Part shown: piece by piece, positions 46,147 through 58,558 of the stretch | Numbering within the stretch: position 1 is the stretch's first letter | Layout of the letters: every line of letters begins with the position of its first letter | From: Dryococelus australis | Taxonomy: Eukaryota > Arthropoda > Insecta > Phasmatodea > Phasmatidae | Direction of reading: 5' to 3' | Assembly: GCA_029891345.1 (NCBI GenBank) | Contig: CM056999.1 | Location: 26,881,418-26,945,417 of the forward strand | Length of the DNA: 64,000 nucleotides | Notes under the pieces: generated by a model | The model's input: only the letters and a program-made list of their open reading frames with translations | What the model was told of the DNA's origin: nothing | Database searches by the model: none | Position numbers and translations under genes: made by a program

Positions 46147-46190
46147 ACATGTCTGTAATCCTCACTAGGCTGGGAGCGATCTTGTAGGCA
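46147..46190 (+). repeat. Dispersed repeat shared with 37,934-37,977
   Basis: Second copy of the repeat described at 37,934. Confidence 0.6.
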
Positions 46191-46535
46191 TGTGATTAAA
46201 TGATCCGGAATAACATGACTTCCCTGATGCGTGTAGCAACTCTAGAGACGGGATGATGTCGACGAGTAGAGTGTGCATCTCTGATGTGCAGGAATGCACC
46301 ATGCGTTAGTATAAAATGAATATGTAAACAAATGACTTGCACAAGAAGGTGAACGAAAGATAGAACTGTCTCTAAACAATTCTAGCTAACATGCAAACCC
46401 TTGCATGCATGCCACTTACATACAAGTTAGTCAGTCACACAATGCAAGTTAACTTGAACAAGAAGGTGAACCATGTGTAACAGGCATAAAGGTTCCTGCT
46501 TGTACTGAGTCAAGTTATTCTACAAAAGTAAACAA

Positions 46536-47465
46536 TGAATTCCATCTTGTTAGTACAGGTTTTGGAAGTAAGATTGGGTAACTCTGGATGATGTTCTTCA
46601 GAGTATTCAGTATATGCATTTTTAATTTTCCTCGAATGAAGAAATGCCATGTTAATTTTTTTAACTAGTGTGTTAAGTTCATCAAATGCCTTGAGTTAAC
46701 AGTCACCAATGAGACTAATTTTATGTGCCCAGCACTGAAAGTGAATAAGTTTTTCACCTAGAATAATATTCTTCAAAGCAACAAAACAAGTTCCCGTATA
46801 CTGAGCTTAATCGGAAACGAAACCCACTGCATTGTCATGAGATATGTACATTGCACTTATTTAGTGTCTCAAGGATAGCTTGACTTCAAGTTGTTCCACG
46901 TGCATTATTTCAAAATGAGTAGCTGGCCAAACAAACTTCTTGTGCTGCTGTTGCAGACATATGAAGAAGTACAGCAATATCACACCTTCCAAAACCTTCT
47001 GTGATATCATCAGCCATGATATCAAATTGCTTCTTTGCACTGCTTCTTTAATTTTTTTCCTGCATTGCTTTACCAACCAAAGGAACATAGTTTTTTCTTT
47101 GTGTAGATGCTTTGGGTTTGTCTCCAGAACCAGGAATCTATTTGTTTATGTATTCCCTTACAGCTGGGTCATCAGTTTTTCCTAGGAGGGATGGTGGCAT
47201 TGAGAAACATTTTTACAATCTCTTTAATAAATTCCTGTTTCTCAATTTTAGCTACTTTTTTTAAATTCTGCATAGTGGTTGGTAATGTTGCCTGTCATTT
47301 GTTGTCGTTCTCCTCAATAAATTGCATCATTTTGTGAACGTTGCCTGATGTTTTTACGTGTTTTTCCGACATCTTTTTTTTCCCCAGTTAAAGCAAAGGT
47401 TGCACAGCTTGCAAATCAAAATATTCGTATCACTTTCATAAAAATAATCCCACTTATACTCCGTT
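46536..47465 (-). pseudogene. BED/hAT transposase pseudogene, N-terminal part
   Basis: From about 47,465 the minus strand reads KWDYFYESDTNILICKLCNL and NVHKMMQFIEEN, a degraded BED-type zinc finger. It continues LKKVAKIEKQEFIKEIVKMF, PAVREYINK and QRKNYVPLVGKAMQEK, then the hAT catalytic start FDIMADDITEGFGRCDIAVL with its first aspartate, SQAILETLNKCNVHIS, a frame change, DNAVGFVSD (second aspartate), GTCFVALKNIILGEKLIHFQ, CWAHKISLIGD, FDELNTLVKKINMAFLHSRK, YSEEHHPELPNL and VLTRWNS. TRWNS is the classic motif before the hAT insertion domain. Several stops and frameshifts are present. The match then ends abruptly at about 46,536 and resumes at 42,723. Confidence 0.88.
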
Positions 47466-49971
47466 GCCTGTGAATGTACCAGAACAGACTTGTTCAGTCC
47501 AATTTTCATGTAAATACAATTGAAACAGTTACTGTAGCCATTAAAATATAACCACGTTGTAAGTCCATGTATATGTTGATAAACACAGTGTGAAAACAAA
47601 GCGAAGATGATGAAGATAGCCAAGTACAGTATACCACACTGTATGTGTAGCAGATTTCACTAAAAATGGTCGACGATCAATATATATTGAACCATAGCAA
47701 CTCACATTCTATTTTGATTATTCCACAAAGAAAATATACCGTGCCCATATATTCTTTGTCTCGTATTGTTTATAGAAAGTGTTGACACTGGCAAAAGCAG
47801 TGTAATGATGTAATAAGTTACTGCAATATCATGTGGTCTGTTGTTTTTATGTGGTAAATTAAATTTGAGACTTTTTCATGCCAATTCACTAGAAAATTTT
47901 ATTTTCATGTTTAATCGCAGGTAAATAACGTATTGCATTTATTTGCAGTAATATCATTTTTACTATTTTTTCACCCTCTCTACCGATACAGCAACAATTA
48001 CATTGGTACATCACTATCTTGCAGGCTTGATCTCAGTCCAAATGTCATCAACGGGTTTGCTGATATGGGTCAGTGCAATATCTCACAGAACAATAGCAGC
48101 ATATTCTGTTATTTCTACAAACGTAACACAGCCACATTGTATCATTTCACTACAGCTGTTGTGCCAATAAAGAAAACAAAATTTATAAACATTTGTTATG
48201 AGTCCAACCCTCTTAAGAAGTTTTGCTGTTTAATAAGCTTTATAAAATTTGCTCTTGTGTATTACAAATACATAATTTTAGCCTTTTAAGAAGTTTTCGT
48301 ACTTAATAAGCACACATTTGTCAGTATTTTTCTGAAACATCTTAACAGGATTTCACTGTATTTTCCTGACGTTTCTTGTCATGGCAGCCAATGAAACACT
48401 GATATTAGCTACCTTCAGTCTAGTAATCAATGTAGGATATTATAGCTAGGTTGCCATTTCAGCCTATTTTGTTTTGTAATGGCCAAGTAACTGTGCTGGG
48501 CCTCTGTTCATTTTATTTCAGGAGAAAAAAGGAGGGGTGGGGGGTCCTTCAGTTTTGTTTTCCTGAGACAGCATTGTTTTGCATTTCTTCTTACATGACA
48601 GTGTCATTTTGATTTCTATATTGTTTTGATGGGGCAGTTGAAAATTTTATTTGTATGGAAATAAAATCCAAATTATTATAATTTGTGAAAGTTTTAACTT
48701 TAATAAAATAAAATGAGATAAATACGTCGCTGTTCGTAACTGTTTCAAAATACATTATTCACTTAACACACTACAGTATGTTACAGTTTGTAATACTTAA
48801 TGACAGCTATTAAACATAACCTACATGTTCTATGCATTCCTTGTGTGATGTCTTCACTAAAATTACATTGGTATCTCATTAATATAAAATAATTTTTAGT
48901 AGAATCGTTCAGTAATATTAACACTTCACCCATTTTGTGAAACCAACAAATTTGAAACAAATAATATTTGTGGCCCTTCATGGCAGTTGCGGATAAGTTG
49001 CTTTACAGAGCAATTAATATAATATTACATTTCACCCAAGAAAAACCTCTAAAATGGCTCCTGAAACCAACAATGTTATATGAAAGCAAATACAAATATA
49101 ATTAACTACTGATAAAATATTCCGAACACAAGCAAAGTCGTAGCATAAACATGATAAAAAAGAGCACGTGTGCAATAGCTTTCACCGGGTTAAAAATGTT
49201 TCAGTGATAGTAAATGTCTGTGTGCTCAGTTATAATTGCTAAACAATATTTTGAAGATAGTTCATGTAAAGCCAGAAAACTGGTATATTACTTTAAAATC
49301 ATTGATTAAACCATAAATGTTGTAAGGCTAATCAAAGTGTTTAATTATAGCTTTGAGTTCTAAGTATTATTTTCTTCCATAGTCATCATTAATATCGCCA
49401 ACATAAGATACATTCCGCAAACAACTCGTCAGTTGATACAATACTCTGCAAATGCGAGCATTTACTGTTTGCATATTGTGTGAGTGGGTCACATTCTGTC
49501 AAAATTTATGCTACTTGCAATAAATGGACAGTAGCAAACTCTGAAAAAATTAATAAAATAAAGCTACAACGATTTTTTGAAATAGAAAATCATCTTGATT
49601 GTGTTCCTGTTATGTATCTTCTTTTGGTCTGTCACCTGCCTCTTCAGTGCTACCTAGTATATTTTCATGTGCTTTTTGGTGATTGGCTGGGCTGTGAATG
49701 CATTCCTGGCCTCTTCCATCTCCCCATCAAAGACTTTGACCCTTATCAATGTCAAGTGGGTTGATTATCTCACAGCTCAGTGGTTCCCAGCTCACAGCTT
49801 GGGGCAAAAACTACAAACTCTGTTTGAAATAACAGTGGAAGTTGAGCCTCTTTTTCACTGATGCTTTCATTTCTTAAATGTCCTGTATTAGATTCGTGGT
49901 GGACATTTTAGTATAGCTAAAATAATTTAAACTATGCAAAGGCATTCAAATCTGGCATCTGTTTGCTGTGA
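47466..49971. other. Nothing recognised; one short duplication
   Basis: AT-rich sequence. CTCTTAAGAAGTTTTGCTG near 48,208 recurs as CTTTTAAGAAGTTTTCGTA near 48,284, each followed by TTAATAAGC, about 75 bp apart. The 118-codon frame at 47,933-48,289 covers this and has no known domain. Confidence 0.4.
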
Positions 49972-50573
49972 TGGAGGGTCACGGCATTACATGGCAGTGG
50001 TTGCAGTAAATCAAAGATTCACACTTTTGTTTTTTAATTTGAAAGTGGAAATTTAACTAGAATAATAGTATGATTTCTGAGTGTCATATATTGACCCACA
50101 TGTACTGTATTGCGAATTTCAGCCATTTGAGCAACAATTGTGAGACTACAGGAATGCGCACTCTTGTCTGTGATACGCAGTGTCAGCAGGTAGTGGAATT
50201 ACCACCACAAGAAATGTGGTTGCACTTATATATTTTGAGGGTTTGTAGAACACTATTCCTGTAGAATTGCCAACATCATTGATATAACTTGTAAGTTTAT
50301 TCAGTTAATTGTGATGAAGCTACAAAACAATTTGCCCATAAACCTGTTATAAAATAGACATAACACAGACGCAGTATTTTTTTTTTTCTGCTCAAGCATA
50401 GCTTGGATTATAAAGTTTTGCAGCACAGCATATCACCATATTTAGGCCTACTTGAGTCCAAGGTGTCATTGATTCTATGTACCCCAATTTTAGTGCTTGA
50501 AATGACTGAAAAATTGTTAGCATGTGAATCTTTGACTTCTGCAACCACCATCATGTAATGCCATGACCCTCCA
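49972..50573. mobile_element. MITE with about 53-bp terminal inverted repeats
   Basis: The left end TGGAGGGTCACGGCATTACA (from 49,972) and the right end, read reversed from 50,573 (TGGAGGGTCATGGCATTACA), continue to match through GTGGTTGCAG and TCAAAGATTCACA with few differences. Element length is about 600 bp and the core is non-coding. A target duplication was not evident. Confidence 0.8.
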
Positions 50574-52159
50574 CATCTCTAAGCAAGTAACCTTGTCCAA
50601 CCTTGGCCTTGTGAATGAATTATTAACTTTTCTGTCAGTACAAAAGTTTGTGTAACGTAATCTTGTTTCACGTTCCAATTCCTGTTTAATGTAATTTTAT
50701 TACATTTTTCGTAATTTCGTACAATGCATAGATTCTATGTTTTTACTTATATTACATAACCTCTGTAAACATAAACTTTACAGACTAACTGGTAACATTG
50801 TCAGAATGTCAGATACCACTTCCCACAGTAGGGTTAAGCAAAATGGCATCCAAGTTAATTATAGTGAATTTAATTGTGCAGTGTTGCAGGTAACTTTTCT
50901 GTGTATTGTTCAGTTTATTGATTAAGCAATAATTGTTGTTGAAGAACAACAGGTGTTATCATTTCTCGAAATGGTTTTGAGCTTCCTCCAGCTGCATTCA
51001 TCACCAGTTCAAATCCCCACTTGTGATCAGAAAAAACCAATTTTTAAATTTACGGTACATATTTGGTAAAGTTGTCTCTGCACATATGGTACTTCTCCAG
51101 TGTCTCCAATAAATGTAATGATTCCTTCAATGTAACGTAACTGTGCATCATATGAAGTAGGAGGAATAATTATGATGTACTGCTTCTTCTACGAACTGTA
51201 GCATCAGGCAAGCAGAGGTAAAAATCAGTTTGTCCACAAATTAAATAAGATAACAATTTACAACAAGCTTTTGGAGAAAATGTAACTATGAAAGACGTGA
51301 ATTTCCACAGTTGTATTTTTATAAGAACATATAACACACAAAAAATATTGGCAAATAATTTTGTGTCTTAGATGTAAATTTCAAACAGTCGCACCCGACT
51401 GTATAACGTACATAACAAACTAAAAATTGGTACCATACACACACTACCAAAATTCTTGGACTACATTTTATGTTGCATATGAAAGAAAAATGTATATTTT
51501 GGAAAAAATAAAAATATTTTGCTAGATTTTATTTAGGTGTTTTAAAAAAGAATCAGTGTTTTATTTATGATTAAAATTTCAGTGCATTTCCATTTTGAAG
51601 CTTCTGAAAGCACCTATCATTATGATTACTCTTGTATGAAATTAAAAATAAGTAATCTGTACAAATTTGTATTTTTAATAGTTGATATATTCAGTTATGA
51701 AAGTTATTGTAATAATTGAAATTAAATGTAGATTACAAAAAAAAAAAGTTAAATATTTGTCTAACATTGTTATAATGGACTCTTACGCAATACATAGATG
51801 CGTTCTTTCACGTACAACATATGTAGTATTTTTCTTGTGATTTTGGTAATGTGAGTACTATTTTTTAACTAGTTCTGCATGTAGTGCAGTCTGGTGTAGT
51901 ACTCCCATCCATTGAAGCCAAATGCCTCATTTGGAGAAAGCAAAGCCATTCTTTAGTTAAAAAATTCTACGAAAACAATTTTTTATAAAAAATTAATTAA
52001 TTAAATCCACAACAGAAATGGAACAATCTTTGGATAGTTATAAAACTTGTGTGTTTAGTTCAAACATTGTCATTCAGAAAACTTAACTATGAGGGTCTTT
52101 GTAAGTAAAAAGTATTGCCAAAAAATTTTCTCCTTAAATTACGAAAACTATAATTTAAT

Positions 52160-52192
<33 letters not shown>

Positions 52193-53028
52193 CGACGATT
52201 AGTCCCTTCCAGTATTTTTTCCATAAAATACTAGTTTAAAAATTCATTGGTATTGTGAATTGCCTGGAAATCTGAAAACTGTATATAACTTTGTTACAGG
52301 AGGACATATTCTTATGGTGTAGTTTTCTGTAATGCTCTAATTTCCAGGAACATAACACAGTATTATAGTAAGACCTATTGGCCTGCACTCAATGAGGAAC
52401 AATAATATGTCATGACAATGGAGCAGTCAGTCCTTCATGTAAGGTTGCAATACTACATTTCACCTTTGTCTAGTGAAGTCCCAGAATATCGCAGGCCAGC
52501 CCAAATACTTTCAACATAAAGTTGTGAAATAGAATGTACTTGTAATGCAAATGGAAGTGAAAGGGGTTTAGGGGGTGATATTACATGTGTTGATATGGAG
52601 TTTGCCTCACAGAACATTATCTGGTCAATTGTAATATTATGTAGTTAACAAAATAGTTTCACATTGAATGTTTGCATTTACATAGCCTTGTACCAAGAGA
52701 AGAGTACACTGTTCACATTCCTAATGTCTTCCTGTGACAGTAACAAACCAGTTACAATTAAAAGTATGTTTGTGCAAACATTTACATATGTGGGTTTTAA
52801 ACATACAGTAGTGTGTGTTACAGTGTGGCCTAGTGTACAAGTATCCCTATCGGCTAGTGAGAGACGTTTGTGTGTGTTGTAAGAAATGCAGAGGAGCCTT
52901 GCAGTATGAATACGATAGTAACTCATACTGTATGAATTTTAATATATTTTTATTTTACATATTTCAGTGTTTTGCAGCAGTTGTAATGCTGTAAAGTCTG
53001 AACGTACCCACTGTGATTGCATTTTAGT
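50574..53028. other. Nothing recognised; 32-T run
   Basis: AT-rich sequence with a run of 32 T at 52,161-52,192. Frames at 50,737-50,925 and 52,664-52,926 have no known domain. Confidence 0.4.
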
Positions 53029-53031
53029 TCA

Positions 53032-53520
53032 GGCCGTGTCCGAAATGACATTTGTTATTTTGTAATTTGTCATTTCATAAGTTAAAATTCTGATGTCAAT
53101 AGTCACCTGGTTAGCACTCCCAGAAACAAATTTTTTCATTAACAGTGTTACTTTTTTTATCTAAATTTAATGCTTAAAACGGATGTAATATTTCTACAAG
53201 TATCACAGGAATGCTACAAATGTGTTAATAAATGAGAAAATAATCAATTATGCAATAACGACTTTTAAAAAAATTGTTGGGAAATACATTAACAAAACAC
53301 AGCACTTACTTGCTTTTTAAAACATGCCTTTTAAGAACATTTTAATTGCGCATTTACGTATGTGTTTTGAAGGTCAAAACCAACATGGTGCAGATTTTGT
53401 CATTTTGTATTTTTGCTAACATCCACTAGATACGAAATGCCAAATACGTCATCATTTTTGTATACAAAATCGAGTCACGTGATCATTTTGTTAACAAAAA
53501 CTGCCGTTTTGGACACAGCC
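53032..53520. mobile_element. Harbinger-like MITE 1 with TCA target duplication
   Basis: Ends are GGCCGTGTCCGAAATGACA (from 53,032) and, reversed from 53,520, GGCTGTGTCCAAAACGGCA. They are flanked by TCA at 53,029-53,031 and 53,521-53,523. The 489-bp core is AT-rich and non-coding. The GGC(C/T)GTGTCC start and 3-bp duplication fit PIF/Harbinger-type MITEs, though TTA/TAA is the more usual target. Confidence 0.75.
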
Positions 53521-53799
53521 TCAGTGTTATCTGCAATGGGTATCACGCTATCTAATAAGACTATTATTATTGTGTTGTACCATTTTATGATTCCCAGTAA
53601 AATATATCTTGAAATTCATGTTTGATTTTTTATTTGTATTTGTTTGCTGTTATAACTATGTAGGAATTTTTTTACAGCGTAACTAAATGATACTTTATAA
53701 TGATGCTACTGTTTAGTCTGTGATATTGTGTGAAACAAATGTGTGTTTTTTTTTTTTTTTGACTGCATTTTAATGGCCAGTTTTGCTTCTCTGTATTTA

Positions 53800-54031
53800 A
53801 GCCATGTTCGAATTGGCAATTTTAGTTCACTAAAAGATCACGTGACCTGAACTAGTGGACTAAAATGAAGACCTATTTGGTAGTGTAGTACTTAGTATTT
53901 TAGTATGTAAGAAAACTTACTACTGTAAATTACAAAATTACCAATTCGCAATTATTGTGAAACAAGTGACTATCGATGGCATTTGAATTTGAACTCTTCT
54001 AAATACTAAAATGGTCAATTCGAATACAGCC
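53800..54031. mobile_element. Harbinger-like MITE 2 with TTA target duplication
   Basis: Ends are AGCCATGTTCGAATTGGCAA (from 53,800) and, reversed from 54,031, GGCTGTATTCGAATTGACCA, both continuing into TTTTAGT. They are flanked by TTA at 53,797-53,799 and 54,032-54,034. The element is 232 bp and non-coding. The end sequence is related to MITE 1, 280 bp away. Confidence 0.82.
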
Positions 54032-54034
54032 TTA

Positions 54035-56558
54035 GTAATAATATTTATAATAGGAATTTTTAGTTTTAGCTGTGGTGACAGCCCAGTCTTGTTAATCTAT
54101 TTTATCTGGTTGCTGTTGTTACAGATTATGCAATATTAAGGTAACTTGGAGTGAGCCAAAAATAATTTTGTGTCTTGCCCACAATAAGACTTTATCCAGT
54201 TCCCATCTGTTACATTATTCAATATTAACTTGTCCATTTCATGTGCAAGCCTGAAACTTGTATTGTATATGTGTAAGTAGCAAGGAAGGTGACATTTCTA
54301 CCTGTCACTGTTTCATCATATAGTGCACACTGGCATAGATGAGTGTTGCTATTTATATGAACCAAGAGATAGGTAAAATAGTTATTTTCCCATATTTTTT
54401 TTTTAATTTGTAAAAACATTTCAACTGACCTACCACCTGCCTTGCTCCACTTCATTTTGCCAGTAATGCTTCATCCTGCTGAAACGTAATTTTAATTTGT
54501 GAGTTTCGATTCTTTGTTAATGCATCTGGTATGGTATGTGGCAGTGTTCTGGTACCAGCTGCGGTTTGCTGGCAATGTTATGTAACATAACTGGGCCTGG
54601 ACCAATACCGATACATCTGCCGACTATCCCAAAATCAGTATCGGTTACGATCGACCATGGTCCAACCAAATCATTTCATCATGGAAATTACTGCACATTG
54701 TTATCTTGTGGGACATGTTTTCACAAACAAAGAATTTTATTTTTGCAACAGAAAAACTATTTTATTAATTTTATTTTTATCTTTTAGTAACATGATTTGA
54801 AATTTAACAGAAACTGATATGACTGGCTTTGGTGTTGCTACATATTTAACTGTATGTATGCCATAGCTTGTGAAATTCGTAAAAAAAAATTGTAATTAAA
54901 CTTATAATACTCATATCTGCTTTTGAGGTAGTTAAAATTTATTTGTAAAAAAAAAAATATTTCACCACTATAATATTCATTTTGTACATTTTTTATCACT
55001 TAAACATCAACTGTGTATTAATCTGTCGCTCCCACATCGTATATTGATATTTAATTTGCAGCATACAGTTCATAAATCAATTACTAGCAATGTTGAATGG
55101 ATATCCTTTTATGTATGTATGAGCCAAAGTGGTGCTCGTTCATGGGCAGAATCATAACTACATGTAGTATTCTATTTATAAAAGAAGATCTCTAACCAAA
55201 AATGTTGGCAATAGGACGAAAGAAAATAGTACATATATATAAAGCAGATGAATGTAATTTACGCACTGACCATGAGAGCAGTATGTATAATCACTGTTGT
55301 CTTTACTCATGTTCTATGTTTGTGGATAGATTCTTGACAAATACGGCATTTGCAATTATTGGTCAAGGTTGGTGATTTTAGCTGGCTGCTTAAGTCGCAA
55401 AACCGGTTAAGAATGAAAAAAATGTTTTAGATTGTGCCCCGGAGTTTGCAAAGTGAAGTTTTTTTTCCAAATGAACCAAAGTGCTAAACTGCAATGTAAA
55501 AATTGAGTGGGTGGGAAAAGACCGTGCTTAAATACTGCTGTGTCGTATGCACAGATATTCATAGTTTATATATATTGTATAAGGAATTTTATGTAACAGT
55601 TTTGTATTGACATGTTTTCCCACATCCTGGAGACCATTTTAAAGTTACTCAGACACAATAAAAAAATTACAAATTAAATTAGTTGAATAGGCACTATCTG
55701 CAGGACCAGCCACAAAGTATTGGTATAGATAATATCGGCAAAATGGGGTTTGGACCCACCTGTAAACATAACGTATGTTGGTCGAGCCCAGTGCATACTA
55801 TTGCATTATTATATAAGTTAATTTTGGTTTTTGTTACTGCCAGTATCATGTATTCACCACTGGGTTTTGGATTAAGTGGTTGTGTAATGTACTGTTTATG
55901 TGCAAAGAGAAATGTTGCTCAACAATCTTCATTTTTGTACAATGTTGTGTATAAGTGTAATAAAATTGTTTAATAATCCTAATAAAAAATTTTATTCAAG
56001 CCCTTTGATTGTTTGGCTCGTGGAGTGTATTCCAAGTCAAAGTTTTTACCCTCAGAATTTTCAGGTATTGATGTAATTGTACAGAAATTATCCTACAGGT
56101 AGTTCTGAAATATAACACATCAAGGTTACAAAACTGTTGATCCTCCAGCTTCAACAAAGTTTCTTTCATGAAATTTGGTGTAAATATTTTTATTTGTTGC
56201 ATAATGAATACAGTATCTTAGAACTACAGAACTTAGGACATTCAGAAGGTAGGAACACATAACTTTGATCATTCACAACTTAGAACCACACAACCAAGAT
56301 ACACAATGCAGAACCATATAACTTAGAAACATTGTAATAATTGTCATAATTAAGAACTTTCACGATGCAGAATCACATAACTTAAGAATGTGGTAAGTGA
56401 AATTATATGTATTATAAAAATATTGTAGTGAGGTTTTTTCTTATTGCGCTGTTTTTTACATTCAACTCAGCACTCTAGCAAGAACATTTTTACGTTTATT
56501 ATTGGTTTATTTTTTATTGTATAGATGGCATGGCCAGCATGAATGGAACATAATACAA
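54035..56558. other. Nothing firm recognised
   Basis: 54,590-54,660 has CCAATACCGATACATCTGCC and AGTATCGGTTACGATCG, words found in hAT ends that start with a TAGGGATG(C/T)ACCGAT motif, but no complete terminus. The 96-codon frame at 55,683-55,973 has no known domain. Confidence 0.35.
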
Positions 56559-56560
56559 TA

Positions 56561-57085
56561 GGTGAATTTTCGCGGTTGGGTTGATATCAAGCTGGTCACA
56601 AGCGTTTACAACAAAAGTTTGCATTCACAAACTAGTGCGAATGAAAGATTCGAATGAGAGTGTCGGCTTCGGGCTACAGCTTCAAAGCTGTGTAATTGTC
56701 ATAGCTCTGACAGAAACAGAAAGGGAATGCACACACACACACTGAACTATCTGTATTTAGAGATAAACATCTGTGCGGTCATACCAAAGCTGAAAAGAAA
56801 AATAATTTCCGTTCTCAGGTACACCAGTCATTGCATGAAATAAATAGATCAAATCTGCCCAAAAAGAATCCATTAAAAGTGCCAAGGTATTCAATTGTAC
56901 AAAGATAAACATGAACACAACAACAAAATAGATAACTACTGGTTGCCAAACTGTGTTACCATTCTCCAAACTATGAAGCCAACTGTGTATAACGGTTTAC
57001 AGAATGTTAACAAACAGCTGAGTATTCATGATCGCCAAACCACAGAGTTCATAGAATTTGCTATAATTTACTGCAAAAATTCACC
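56561..57085. mobile_element. TA-flanked inverted-repeat element, about 525 bp
   Basis: GGTGAATTTTCGC (56,561-56,573) matches the reversed right end GGTGAATTTTTGC (57,085 to 57,073) with one mismatch. TA lies outside both ends (56,559-56,560 and 57,086-57,087), as for Tc1/mariner-type MITEs. Short ends make this less certain than the other MITEs. Confidence 0.5.
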
Positions 57086-57087
57086 TA

Positions 57088-57500
57088 TTAACTGTGAACA
57101 CACAGCATAATATTTGTTATTAGATTTTCTATTTTGTAGGAAATGTAATGCAAATCAGTGAAAGTTCTTTGACAACTACTGGAAGCAATAAGGGGCAAGT
57201 CACGTGCTGGCAGACAATCCTGTGGCTACAGGGTTGATCTGTGCAGTTCTGACAACTATAGACATGTGGATATTTAATGAGATGGTACTGCCCACCCATA
57301 GATTGACAGCCAGTAACCATCCATGAAGATGAAGCTTTTTTTACCCACAGAACCACCGATACAGTAGATAAAGGTGTTAGCAGCGTTGCCGTAAGAGAGC
57401 AGCACCCCTGCGGCCGATGTCACTGCTGCCATGCCTCGGAGACGCGGTAAGTATGTCAACAGCCTCCATGCAGAGAGATAAGAAATGCATGGTGCAGCCC
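57088..57500. other. Nothing recognised
   Basis: The 118-codon minus frame at 57,274-57,630 overlaps the LTR-like promoter that follows and shows no domain. Confidence 0.35.
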
Positions 57501-58150
57501 ACTGCCCTGTAATAACCAAGCCCTGCGATTGAAGGCTAGTAAACCCATCCATGTGGCAGCCACCAAACTGCAATTTTGAGTATATAAGGAGAAACGAAAC
57601 AACTCTCTGAAGTTCACATCGGCCTACCAACCTTTACAAAGTCGGCGGGCTCTCCAGGGTCTGCAGAAGACTCTCCAGCCTGAAGAAGACACTCCGACGA
57701 CCTGAGAAAGGCTCCTCGATCATCACCAGTAGCTCCAACGCTAACCCCACAGCCCGTGGAGAAAACCCCGGTGAAGATCCAAGATGCTTATCACAACGTC
57801 CTTAACCCTGCACCCACTATCCGAGACATTCCAGTGCACTCCACGGTAGCAGGCCGTAAATGTCATACCTTATTGATAAACCACCCCTCATTACTCCTTG
57901 TTAATAATGAATAGAACTTTTGGTGATATTTTTGTTTTAATATTTCTTTACGCAGGTTTGCCTTCACCTGCATTAATTTTTAATTAGTATTCTTTATACA
58001 GAACCACGTATACCCTTGTTTTCCAATAGCAGCAATAAAAACACTGTAGCAAACAACCTTTTGTGAGGTAGTAATTTCACTTCCCTTTTAATTTTACTTA
58101 AGCAAATTGTAAATTAATTACTTATAATTGACAGGTAATTAAATTAACAA
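57500..58150 (+). mobile_element. LTR-like unit B, plus strand
   Basis: TATATAAG at 57,581-57,588 is followed by a GC-rich leader with repeated CTCTCCAG and AGAAGACACTCC-like words. Then comes the stem-loop GCAGGT-TTGCCTTC-ACCTGC (57,954-57,971), an AATAAA at 58,033, and an end TTAACAA before GCGACATCTATGG (58,151-58,163). The last two features align with unit A. I read it as an LTR followed by a primer-binding site. The left end and any partner LTR are unknown. Confidence 0.5.
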
Positions 58151-58558
58151 GCGACATCTATGGACCAGTCACGAGTGCACCGAATCTCCAAGAATTCCTG
58201 GCTGGAGCCTGAAGAAGGCTATTGAGTTTGCACAAGACCAGAAACGGTCCTATCTAGCCAGCCTTTTGTCACGCTCATTAACTCTGAGCGTCTGCATAAG
58301 ACAACACCTAGGAGGACGTGAGCGCTGCTACTAGGTTATGAGCACGCAATCCTAATTCATATTAATAACTACTACGAGCCAAGTTATATAATTGTTTCTG
58401 TTATCATTATAGTTTCATTGATTAAATGCCTAATAAAGGACGTAGGCATCTTTTGTGAATGAATTACAGACACAATTTCTAACATTGTGATTGTATTTAC
58501 ATTAGCATCAACATCCAAAGACAAATACACTAAAAAACTGAACTAAACTTCATTACAT
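58151..58558 (+). other. Possible retrotransposon leader
   Basis: Sequence after the unit B end. It contains GCGACATCTATGG and no coding motif. It abuts minus-strand integrase sequence at 58,559. Confidence 0.3.

Larger units (their letters stand above)
42724..46535. mobile_element. 3.8-kb unidentified insertion splitting the hAT pseudogene
   Basis: This block lies between the two hAT halves. It contains an acidic open frame (43,188-43,660 minus), unrecognised GC-richer frames (44,948-45,800), the dispersed repeat shared with 37,934 (46,147-46,190) and a duplicated ACTTG(C/A)ACAAGAAGGTGAAC (46,335 and 46,452). I could not find terminal repeats or a target duplication at 42,723/46,536. It could be a transposon, a composite of several insertions, or less likely an intron. 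Confidence 0.5.

Noticed and set aside
42724..46535. Intron within the hAT transposase
   Set aside because: No good donor and acceptor pair sits at the two edges on the minus strand, and the block carries a repeat also found outside, so insertion is the better reading.
50985..51035. Second tRNA-like T-loop (AGTTCAAATCC)
   Set aside because: No matching stem or cloverleaf.
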